Assembly (NCBI GenBank): GCA_030607835.1
Contig: JAUWJE010000036.1
Location: forward strand, 1-11,217
Direction of reading: 5' to 3'
DNA length: 11,217 nucleotides
Source: Candidatus Fermentibacterota bacterium
GTDB lineage: Bacteria; Fermentibacterota; Fermentibacteria; Fermentibacterales; JCC-6
Shown here: positions 1 through 5,741 of the stretch, piece by piece
Layout of the letters: each line of letters begins with the position of its first letter
Position numbering within the stretch: the stretch's first letter is position 1
Translations under genes and position numbers: made by a program
The notes under the pieces: generated by a model
Told to the model about the DNA's origin: nothing
What the model saw: only the letters and a program-made list of their open reading frames with translations
The model's database searches: none

Positions 1-234
1 AAAGAAGCTCTTCTGCGTCCAATCGGCGAGGAAAATCCGGATCCCGAATACAACGAGGTTGAAAAGGAACTTCTTCGCAGAATCAACGACCTTGGAATCG
101 GTCCACAGGGTCTTGGCGGAAGAATAACCGCTCTTGCGGTACATATAAAGACTGTTCCATGCCACATAGCCTCGATGCCTGTCGCAGTTAATGTCCAATG
201 CCATGCCAACAGGCACGGCGAAACGATTGTCTAG
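1..234 (+). CDS. Fumarate hydratase class I / L(+)-tartrate dehydratase alpha subunit, C-terminal end (5' truncated)
   Basis: The frame is open from the first base to TAG at 232-234, giving the last 77 residues. The tail (GPQGLGGRITALAVHI, then PCHIASMPVAVNVQCHANRH) matches the end of the alpha subunit of two-subunit class I iron-sulfur hydro-lyases, which interconvert fumarate and malate or dehydrate tartrate. The conserved CHxAS and NxQCHANRH segments are typical of this region in the family. The beta subunit follows directly, its TTG start lying 19 bases after this stop, so the two are almost certainly one operon and form one cytoplasmic enzyme. The N-terminal part, which holds most of the 4Fe-4S cluster ligands, lies outside the window. 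Fumarase or tartrate dehydratase cannot be separated on this fragment; a fumarase in the TCA or reductive branch is more likely by default. Confidence 0.9.
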   Translation, partial: KEALLRPIGEENPDPEYNEVEKELLRRINDLGIGPQGLGGRITALAVHIKTVPCHIASMPVAVNVQCHANRHGETIV

Positions 235-240
235 TAAGAA

Positions 241-256
241 GGAGGAGATTCCATTG
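241..256 (+). promoter_or_regulatory. Ribosome binding site that selects a TTG start
   Basis: GGAGGAG at 241-247 lies six bases before TTG at 254-256. The two upstream in-frame ATGs (191 and 203) lie inside the alpha subunit gene and have no comparable Shine-Dalgarno sequence. Starting at TTG gives a protein beginning (M)KTVELRTPL, the usual start of the beta subunit family. Confidence 0.8.
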
Positions 257-811
257 AAGACTGTAGAACTGAGAACTCCCCTTGATGACAGCCAGATCAG
301 CAATCTGGACTCCGGGGATAAGGTATTTCTTACCGGAGAGATTTACACAGCTCGGGATGCTGCGCATAAACGTCTGGTCAAGCTCATTGAGGAAGGCAAA
401 GACCTTCCCTTCAATCTGAAGGGAGCGGTAATTTACTATGTTGGACCTGCACCTTCAAGACCCGGACAGATTATGAATTCCGCAGGACCCACTACAAGTT
501 ATCGAATGGACTCATTCACGCCGCTGCTGATGGAGAATGGGCTGAAGGGCACAATAGGTAAAGGTCCCAGATCGAAACAGGTACGTGAATCCATTGTAAA
601 GAACGGAGGTGTGTATTTCGCTGCGGTTGGAGGTGCTGCGGCAGGTATTGCATCTTGCGTCAGGAATGTTGAAATTATTGCGTACGAAGACCTTGGCCCA
701 GAAGCTATTAGAAGGCTTACTGTTGAACGGATGCCTCTATTTGTTGTAAATGATACAAAAGGTAATGATCTCTACGAGGCGGGAGTCGCAGCGTACCGCC
801 GTGGGGAATAG
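254..811 (+). CDS. Fumarate hydratase class I / tartrate dehydratase beta subunit
   Basis: The 185-residue product has the length normal for a separate beta subunit (TtdB/FumA C-terminal domain). It pairs with the upstream alpha subunit to form the iron-sulfur hydro-lyase. Family landmarks are LRTPL at the N-terminus, ARDAAHKR at residues 33-40, GPTTSYRMD at 78-86, GKG at 102-104 and the glycine/alanine-rich AAVGGAAAG stretch, followed by a YEDLGPEAI segment. These are the substrate-site and swivelling-domain motifs of the family. The TTG start is chosen from the strong Shine-Dalgarno at 241-247; a longer frame to ATG 191 would overlap the alpha gene by 44 bases without a ribosome site. It is probably co-transcribed with the alpha subunit. 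No terminator follows its TAG stop. Confidence 0.93.
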   Translation: MKTVELRTPLDDSQISNLDSGDKVFLTGEIYTARDAAHKRLVKLIEEGKDLPFNLKGAVIYYVGPAPSRPGQIMNSAGPTTSYRMDSFTPLLMENGLKGTIGKGPRSKQVRESIVKNGGVYFAAVGGAAAGIASCVRNVEIIAYEDLGPEAIRRLTVERMPLFVVNDTKGNDLYEAGVAAYRRGE

Positions 812-853
812 GACAAATGCTGTACTTATTCTGAACATGCACGGGATGGAGAA

Positions 854-907
854 ATGAGAATAATAATGCTGCTCTCCGGGAGTAGTACCGGAAAGGAGAG
901 TATATGA
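854..907 (+). CDS. Possible 17-residue leader peptide ahead of the ACT-domain gene
   Basis: ATG at 854 opens a short frame, MRIIMLLSGSSTGKESI, ending in TGA at 905-907. The stop overlaps the ATG of the ACT-domain gene as ATGA, the classic arrangement for translational coupling. The frame runs through the hairpin that covers the downstream ribosome binding site, so ribosomes reading it would open that hairpin. Its own ribosome site is poor: GGAG at 848-851 lies only two bases before the ATG. It is rich in Ile and Leu at the start. It may be a chance frame. Confidence 0.25.
   Translation: MRIIMLLSGSSTGKESI
871..901 (+). promoter_or_regulatory. Hairpin covering the ACT-gene ribosome binding site
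   Basis: CTCTCC at 872-877 is the exact reverse complement of GGAGAG at 895-900, which overlaps the Shine-Dalgarno AAGGAG (893-898) of the gene starting at 904. A competing smaller stem, TCCGG (875-879) with CCGGA (888-892), would leave the Shine-Dalgarno free. Two mutually exclusive folds around a ribosome site suggest translational control. No run of T follows, so it is not a terminator. Confidence 0.35.
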
Positions 908-1392
908 GCGAGATTCTTATGACAAGGAGAAGAAAAATCGTACGGTTCACCTGTCATCATGTTCCAGCAAAACCCGGGATCGCAGGCAGATTGTTTACCG
1001 CTCTCGGGAAGAAGGAAATCAACATCCTGCATATGTTCAATACTGAGCATGGGGAAACCGAGGGAGACATCTCCTTCAGTGTCGGGGAAAGCTATTTTCA
1101 GAAAGCAGAGGAAGTGCTGAGGGAAACCGGGGATGCAATCGGTATTGAAGACGTAACAGTGGAGCATGATCTTGCCTTACTGAGTTTTGATCTTGAGGAA
1201 ACTGTCTGCGAGACTGTAATTGGCACCATGACTCTTGCGCTAAGTGCTCTTTCAAAAGAAAATGTCGATGTGAAGCATGTAGCTGCCAGCAGGAATAGAA
1301 TATTCGTTGTACTGCCCGATGAAGAGGCGGACAGGGCTTCATTCATACTAAGCAGAGTGCTGAAGGAAGATCCGATAATACACCCGATCTGA
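904..1392 (+). CDS. Tandem ACT-domain regulatory protein (aspartokinase-tail-like)
   Basis: The 162-residue protein appears to be two consecutive ACT folds, about residues 9-80 and 88-160. The first carries KPGIAGRLFTALGKKEINILHMF and a later EGDISFSV strand. The second has a matching helix, TLALSALSKENVDVKHVAASRNRIFVVL. The pattern is that of the C-terminal regulatory half of aspartate kinase, which binds lysine or threonine, but no kinase domain is present, so it is a free-standing amino-acid sensor or a regulatory subunit. The ATG at 904 is preceded by AAGGAG at 893-898 with normal spacing; a second ATG at 922 is less well placed. The 92 bases from the fumarase beta gene contain a possible leader peptide and a hairpin. 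The ligand and partner cannot be told from sequence. Confidence 0.8.
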   Translation: MSEILMTRRRKIVRFTCHHVPAKPGIAGRLFTALGKKEINILHMFNTEHGETEGDISFSVGESYFQKAEEVLRETGDAIGIEDVTVEHDLALLSFDLEETVCETVIGTMTLALSALSKENVDVKHVAASRNRIFVVLPDEEADRASFILSRVLKEDPIIHPI

Positions 1393-1442
1393 TTTACCGT
1401 ATGACTTTAACGAAAACTTACCCCTCATTCGTGGAACCCAAG

Positions 1443-1461
1443 ACACATGAATGTGTATAAT
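1443..1461 (+). promoter_or_regulatory. Perfect -10 hexamer with abutting dyad upstream of sppA
   Basis: A consensus TATAAT lies at 1456-1461, directly joined to a perfect inverted repeat, ACACAT-GA-ATGTGT (1443-1456). No good -35 is visible at 17 bases, so this could be an activator-dependent promoter or a chance match. It lies in the 169-base gap before sppA, about 100 bases upstream of its ATG. Confidence 0.3.
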
Positions 1462-1561
1462 AGAATCGATGACAGTATCAGAGACATGCAGGCTCTGGTG
1501 CGTGTAACCGAATACAGCAGAGTTAATTGATTTTCCGACTCGGTGGAAGAATGGGTTAAGG

Positions 1562-3907
1562 ATGAAACTATTCAGTTTTATATTGATACTGGTTCTGTTT
1601 TCCTCCATTACAGCTGCAGCGGTTGCTCCCGGTCCCCGTGAGATATTTAACTGGGTGGCTTACCCTGAAGTCGGTAATCCGGAACTGATCAATCCTGCGG
1701 GATTCAGTTTTATTGACAATCTCCGACTGAGAATAGGCATGGCTGCTTCTGACAGCGCCTTTGAGGGATTTGATCGTTTATCCATTGCATTTCCTGGAGC
1801 AGGTTTCTCAGGATGGTGGAGTGATGATCATAATATGCGACGATTCACTCTATCAGGCGGAACGTACCTGCTTGATCAGATAGTGTCCATTGGTGCCGGT
1901 TACACCTGGTTCGACCCCACTGTTAAAGATAACCCATGGTCCGGGAAACATTTCTTCACACTCGGTCTTACAATAAGGCCCGTTGAATGGTTCAGCTTCG
2001 GGATGGTCCGGCAAGGAGGAGTCGATCTTCCCGATGATGATGTTGAAGCTGTCTACAGAGCCGGATTCGCAGTCAGACCCTTTGGGAATCGGTTTACATT
2101 TGTTACTGATTTTGAAACCGAAAGAGATTTGGATAACGGGCAATTCTCAGGAGGAGTTGAATTCCGTCTTCTGGACGGCCTGACCATTCGCGCTGATGCG
2201 GGGAGTAACCATATCAGTTTTGGGCTTGAAGCCGGATTCGGGACAACATCCGTTGCCTGTGGAGCAACAACAGACGAGGATTACTCTTATACCGGATCCA
2301 GGGGTGATTTCACATTCTCATCTGAGCCTGGTCCGAATCTGCTCACTCCTTCCAACAGGTTCGTGCGTTTTGAAATTGGGGAAATGGATGAGCTTCGGCA
2401 GAGACCTTTCCTCAGCAGGACTCAATCCTGTTTCACCGATATGGCTCTTCTGCTCGACAGAATTGCTTCCGACGGGTCCGTATCGGGAGTGATAGTGGAT
2501 ATCAGAGGATCTGCTGGTTCACTTGCTCAGGCTGAAGAGATCCGCTCTCTTCTCAGCAGGATAGCGAGATCAGGTAAAAAGGTTTATGTCTATCTGGAAA
2601 GCGGCAGTAACGCTGAGTACTATATAGCATCCTGCGCGAGCAGAATCTGGATGCATCCATCCGGAAGAGTTGCGTTCATCGGTCTTTCCTCCGAAACTTT
2701 CTTCTTGAGAGATTTTCTTAACAATATCGGTATCTATCCTGATCTGTTACATATCGGTGAATACAAGAGCGCAAGTGATATGGTGACAAGATCCGACATG
2801 TCCGACGCCCAGAGACGAGCCACGACAAGCCTGCTTTCGTCGCTACAGGTGGAACTGATAGCAGGTGTAGCTAATGGACGAGGTCTTGAACCGGCTCAAC
2901 TTCATGTAATAATGAACGCCGGTCCGTATTCAGCGGGCAGAGCTGTTACCGCGGGTATGGTTTATGGGATCTCTTTCCAGGATGAAATTGAGAAACTGGC
3001 AAGAGAAGATTTCGGAGGGTATTTCACAACAGTATCCCTTGAAGAGTACGCTTCTTCCGTACCTGAATACAAAGTCTGGGGACCGGACAACCACATCGCT
3101 GTTGTTGTCGCTACAGGATTAATCATGACTGGTTCCAGCGGATCATCATTCCCATTTGGCAGGACTATGGGGAGCGAATCGATCTGTAATGCTCTCCGCA
3201 CTGCCGCATCGCAGACAGGTGTTAAGGCTATTGTTCTGAGGATAGATTCTCCTGGCGGTGATGCTCTCGCCAGTGATGATATACATCATGCAGTAGAAAG
3301 AATCAGAAAAGAAATCCCGGTGATAGTCTCCATGGGCGGTGTTGCCGCATCCGGAGGTTACGAAATAGCCTGCGGAGCAGACAGAATATTCGCAGACAGA
3401 ATGACGATAACAGGATCTATCGGGATAATTTCCGGAAAATTCTCTTTTGGAGCGCTTTTAGACAGTCTCGGCATCAATGTTGAAGAAGTAACGACTGGCC
3501 CAATGGCGTCAATGTCCAGTTACTTCCGCCCATATACGGACGTGGAACGCGGCAGGACCTTCGACCTGATGGAGGATGGGTATAATCGTTTTGTTGGAGC
3601 TGTGGCTTCAGGCCGGGGCATGACCTTTGAGGAAGTTGATTCTATCGCTCAGGGCAGAGTCTGGTCCGGAATCGATGGAGTCGAGATAGGAATTGTAGAT
3701 GAAATCGGCGGGGTGGTTGACGCTATTCATTACGCAGCGGGGATATCAGAAATTGATCCGGATGAAGGACTTCGCATACGGGTATATCCGATTCCTTCTT
3801 TCCCCGGCTCACTTGAAATACCCGGTTTAGGAATCACATCCGAGATTCTGGAATTATTCAATCCTGAGCAAATTCTTTATCTCATGCAGCCGATTTTCAT
3901 AGACTAA
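1562..3907 (+). CDS. sppA: SppA-family (S49) signal peptide peptidase with N-terminal barrel-like domain
   Basis: The 781-residue protein starts with a signal peptide (hydrophobic residues 3-20, ending AAAVA). Residues about 25-255 are rich in alternating aromatic and glycine beta strands (for example GLTIRPVEWFSFGMV and GGVEFRLLDGLTIRA), like an outer-membrane beta barrel. From about 265 it is a double-domain S49 protease. The first half carries the catalytic lysine in GEYKSA (K402). The second half has DSPGGD (562-567) and the serine in VAASGGYE (S597). The 195-residue distance matches the Lys-Ser spacing of the long E. coli-type SppA (K209/S409), so the dyad is intact. SppA degrades cleaved signal peptides and other membrane-embedded peptides. 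The barrel-like front is not part of E. coli SppA and suggests outer-membrane association. The ATG is chosen because it gives a clean signal peptide; the best upstream ribosome site, GGTGGA at 1542-1547, is distant. Confidence 0.9.
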   Translation: MKLFSFILILVLFSSITAAAVAPGPREIFNWVAYPEVGNPELINPAGFSFIDNLRLRIGMAASDSAFEGFDRLSIAFPGAGFSGWWSDDHNMRRFTLSGGTYLLDQIVSIGAGYTWFDPTVKDNPWSGKHFFTLGLTIRPVEWFSFGMVRQGGVDLPDDDVEAVYRAGFAVRPFGNRFTFVTDFETERDLDNGQFSGGVEFRLLDGLTIRADAGSNHISFGLEAGFGTTSVACGATTDEDYSYTGSRGDFTFSSEPGPNLLTPSNRFVRFEIGEMDELRQRPFLSRTQSCFTDMALLLDRIASDGSVSGVIVDIRGSAGSLAQAEEIRSLLSRIARSGKKVYVYLESGSNAEYYIASCASRIWMHPSGRVAFIGLSSETFFLRDFLNNIGIYPDLLHIGEYKSASDMVTRSDMSDAQRRATTSLLSSLQVELIAGVANGRGLEPAQLHVIMNAGPYSAGRAVTAGMVYGISFQDEIEKLAREDFGGYFTTVSLEEYASSVPEYKVWGPDNHIAVVVATGLIMTGSSGSSFPFGRTMGSESICNALRTAASQTGVKAIVLRIDSPGGDALASDDIHHAVERIRKEIPVIVSMGGVAASGGYEIACGADRIFADRMTITGSIGIISGKFSFGALLDSLGINVEEVTTGPMASMSSYFRPYTDVERGRTFDLMEDGYNRFVGAVASGRGMTFEEVDSIAQGRVWSGIDGVEIGIVDEIGGVVDAIHYAAGISEIDPDEGLRIRVYPIPSFPGSLEIPGLGITSEILELFNPEQILYLMQPIFID

Positions 3908-3915
3908 CAGTCTAT
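3899..3915 (+). terminator. Hairpin over the sppA stop codon, possible terminator
   Basis: ATAGACT (3899-3905) and AGTCTAT (3909-3915) form a perfect 7-bp stem with a 3-base loop, overlapping the TAA stop at 3905-3907. It is AT-rich and is followed by TCTAC rather than a run of T, so a classical rho-independent terminator is not certain. It may instead mark or protect the 3' end of the transcript. Confidence 0.35.
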
Positions 3916-3945
3916 TCTACGGCGAGAAATAATTAGCTACGGTTA

Positions 3946-3977
3946 ACGTCAACTGCGCCAGTGTAGAAGGTTGACAA
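3946..3977 (+). promoter_or_regulatory. BirA-box-like operator upstream of birA
   Basis: GTCAAC at 3948-3953 and GTTGAC at 3970-3975 are a perfect dyad separated by 16 bases. The right half reads GGTTGACAA (3969-3977), eight of nine matches to the known BirA half-site GGTTTACAA. The left half, ACGTCAACT, fits less well (five of nine). Half-site spacing is 14 bases, as in the known BirA consensus (14-16). The right half contains the -35 hexamer of the birA promoter, the place expected for autorepression. Confidence 0.45.
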
Positions 3978-3999
3978 TTTGAATTCTGCTTCTGATGAT
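3971..3999 (+). promoter_or_regulatory. Promoter for birA
   Basis: A consensus -35, TTGACA (3971-3976), is followed after 17 bases by GATGAT (3994-3999), four of six matches to TATAAT. The gene starts at 4065, giving a leader of about 60 bases. Confidence 0.55.
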
Positions 4000-4064
4000 T
4001 CAAGCAAATTTTGTCTTTTCGGAGATCTCTTTGACTGTCGTAAGGTTTGTGTGGGGTAATAAAA

Positions 4065-5048
4065 ATGAATAAAGTTTCGAGTGGAATTCTGGAAATGCTC
4101 CGATCAAGCACGGGTTATATTTCAGGTCAGCAAATATCAACGGAATTCGGGATTACCCGTGCCGCAATCTGGAAGCACATTCGAGACCTGCGAAAAACAG
4201 GATACATAATAGATGCCATTCCTAACAAAGGCTATCATCTTGCTTCATCCCCCGATATGCTTTTTGAGGAAGAGATTCACCTCTTTCTCAGTACAAGGAC
4301 TATTGGGGAGAAAATTATTTTCCATAGGGAAATAGATTCTACAAACAACGTTGCCATGCTTCTTGCTTCCGATGGAACACCGCATGGAACGGTGGTTACA
4401 TCCGATTCCCAGACCGGTGGACGGGGAAGACGAGGGAGAGAATGGTTCTCCCCTCCCGGATGCAATCTCTACATGTCTGTCATTCTTCGTCCATCTGTTT
4501 CTCCAGTGGAAGCTTCACAAATCCCTGTTATTTCGGTTATAGCTGCTGTCAGAGCTCTGGAACATTTGAATACCGGTCTTGATTTTCAGATCAAGTGGCC
4601 TAACGATATTCTGTGCCGTGGGAAAAAAGTGTGCGGAATACTATGCGAAATGAAGTCCGACACAGATCAGATTCAACATGTAGTTGTGGGAATCGGAATT
4701 AATGTGAATGTGACATCTATGCATCCCTGTATTTCCGATATTGCCACATCTCTGAAAATGGAAACGGATCAGGAATATTCCAGAACCAGACTATCCGCAT
4801 CTCTACTGGAAGAACTTGAGATAATTTATCTGGATTGGCTGCAGGAGCGGAATCTGAAGAAATATATGGAAGAGTGGGAAAGATACTCTCTCCTGATTGG
4901 CAGGAATGTCAGAATAGAGACCCCATCAGAAACAATTACCGGTATTGCCACAAGACTGTCTGAAGAAGGAGCCCTTATGCTGAAGCTTTCCTCCGGAGCT
5001 CTCCGTAAAGTCTATGCCGGAGACGCTCATATAGCGAACCATCGGTGA
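4065..5048 (+). CDS. birA: Bifunctional biotin--[acetyl-CoA-carboxylase] ligase / biotin operon repressor
   Basis: This 327-residue protein attaches biotin to the lysine of biotin carboxyl carrier proteins through biotinyl-AMP. Residues about 1-60 are a winged helix (HTH_11 type: YISGQQISTEFGITRAAIWKHIRDLRKTGYIIDA), so it should also bind DNA. The catalytic core begins around residue 80 and carries IDSTNN, the adenylate-binding GRGRRGR at 119-125, KWPND at 177-181 and VVGIGINVN. A small C-terminal SH3-like domain ends in KVYAGDAHI. Length and motif spacing match E. coli BirA (GRGRRGR at 115-121, KWPND from 183). ATG 4065 is chosen with GTGGGG at 4051-4056; a TTG at 4047 would add six residues without a ribosome site. 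It is probably autoregulated through the dyad at 3946-3977. No biotin synthesis gene is in the window. Confidence 0.93.
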   Translation: MNKVSSGILEMLRSSTGYISGQQISTEFGITRAAIWKHIRDLRKTGYIIDAIPNKGYHLASSPDMLFEEEIHLFLSTRTIGEKIIFHREIDSTNNVAMLLASDGTPHGTVVTSDSQTGGRGRRGREWFSPPGCNLYMSVILRPSVSPVEASQIPVISVIAAVRALEHLNTGLDFQIKWPNDILCRGKKVCGILCEMKSDTDQIQHVVVGIGINVNVTSMHPCISDIATSLKMETDQEYSRTRLSASLLEELEIIYLDWLQERNLKKYMEEWERYSLLIGRNVRIETPSETITGIATRLSEEGALMLKLSSGALRKVYAGDAHIANHR

Positions 5049-5248
5049 GGTTCGGTCTGCCTGAAGCTTCATCGATCGAGCTCTCCATCTTCGATGTATC
5101 GGGAAGGCTTCTCGAACAGATTTCCACGGAAGAATATCCTGCAGGATATCACAGTGTATTCCTTGACGAACTCGCACCAGGGATCTACTACTGCTGGCTG
5201 AGTGCAGGAAGTGTCATCGATACTAAGCGTTTCGTTGTTATACAGTAG
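5045..5248 (+). CDS. Orphan T9SS-type C-terminal sorting domain, possible gene remnant
   Basis: The frame opens at GTG 5045, overlapping the birA stop by four bases, and encodes 67 residues. They match the type IX secretion C-terminal signal (Por/FlgD-Ig-like fold): FGLPEAS, then ELSIFDVSGRLL, PAGYHSV, LAPGIYYCWL, and a closing KRFVVIQ. Such domains normally sit at the end of large secreted enzymes or adhesins and direct them across the outer membrane. Here there is no signal peptide and no passenger; upstream the same frame runs only into birA coding sequence. The simplest reading is the tail of a lost secreted-protein gene, joined to birA by a deletion. Expression as a small coupled protein is possible but would leave it in the cytoplasm. 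No ribosome site for the GTG is evident. Confidence 0.6.
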   Translation: MRFGLPEASSIELSIFDVSGRLLEQISTEEYPAGYHSVFLDELAPGIYYCWLSAGSVIDTKRFVVIQ

Positions 5249-5253
5249 CTACC

Positions 5254-5286
5254 AGAGTTCGAAATGCGTCCACCACGGGGTACCAG
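5254..5286 (+). repeat. Dispersed 33-base repeat, copy 1
   Basis: This segment matches 9862-9894 in 30 of 33 positions, in the same orientation and without gaps. The conserved right part reads GCGTCCAC, then one variable base, then ACGGGGTACCAG. The copy lies six bases after the stop of the orphan sorting domain and about 110 bases before the next gene. It is not part of any recognised coding sequence. Confidence 0.75.
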
Positions 5287-5393
5287 TTATATCTCAGACT
5301 ATTTCACTTTAGCTCTGTATTCCGAACTTATGTATTTTGTTTATTGCATCTCTCTGCAGGACTGATTAAATTGTCCTAAGAGGTGAGTCTTTG

Positions 5394-5741
5394 ATGCTGT
5401 TTAGAATTTTACTGTTTACAATTGTATTGAACCCGATTGTTTCAAGCTCTGAAGAAACAACTTCGGGCACCATATGTGGCGTTGTAACGACTTACACCGG
5501 GCATCCCCTGGAAGGTGCAACAGTGATGATCGTTGGAACTTCCATGGGAGCTATGACAGGTTATAATGGAGAATTTATTATATCTGGGGTTGCTCCCGGT
5601 TCCTATTCTCTTCTGGCTTGGATGGTTGGTATGAGAAATATCAGTATCGATGTGATTGTAACAGGTGACTCATGGGTGGTTGTGGAGTTCAAACTCAGGA
5701 GTGGATTAAGTGAAGAAATTCCGATCTTCATCGAGATATAA
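5394..5741 (+). CDS. Small exported carboxypeptidase-regulatory-like domain protein
   Basis: The 115-residue protein has a signal peptide (MLFRILLFTIVLNPIVSSS). One beta-sandwich of the carboxypeptidase-regulatory-like type follows, with the usual order: GTICGVV, TGHPLEGATVMIVGT, GAMTGYNGEFIISGVAPGSYSL and VGMRN. In Bacteroidetes-like organisms this domain mostly sits at the front of TonB-dependent receptors or other large surface proteins. Here it stands alone and stops soon after the domain (LRSGLSEEIPIFIEI), so it may be a small surface or periplasmic binding protein or a receptor cut down to its first domain. ATG 5394 has AGAGGTGA at 5380-5387 with good spacing; a TTG at 5391 is in the same frame but closer to it. 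It overlaps the next gene by 32 bases, implying joint translation. Confidence 0.7.
   Translation: MLFRILLFTIVLNPIVSSSEETTSGTICGVVTTYTGHPLEGATVMIVGTSMGAMTGYNGEFIISGVAPGSYSLLAWMVGMRNISIDVIVTGDSWVVVEFKLRSGLSEEIPIFIEI

Noticed and set aside
191..253. Upstream ATG starts for the fumarase beta subunit
   Set aside because: They lie inside the alpha subunit gene, lack a ribosome site and add residues not typical of the family; TTG 254 fits better.
1098..1346. Antisense open frames across the ACT-domain gene and other genes
   Set aside because: They lie fully opposite well-supported genes, have no recognisable domains and are explained by codon bias of the sense gene.
5358..5377. AGGAC / GTCCT inverted repeat upstream of the small exported protein
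   Set aside because: A 5-bp stem with a 10-base loop is expected by chance in this much sequence.
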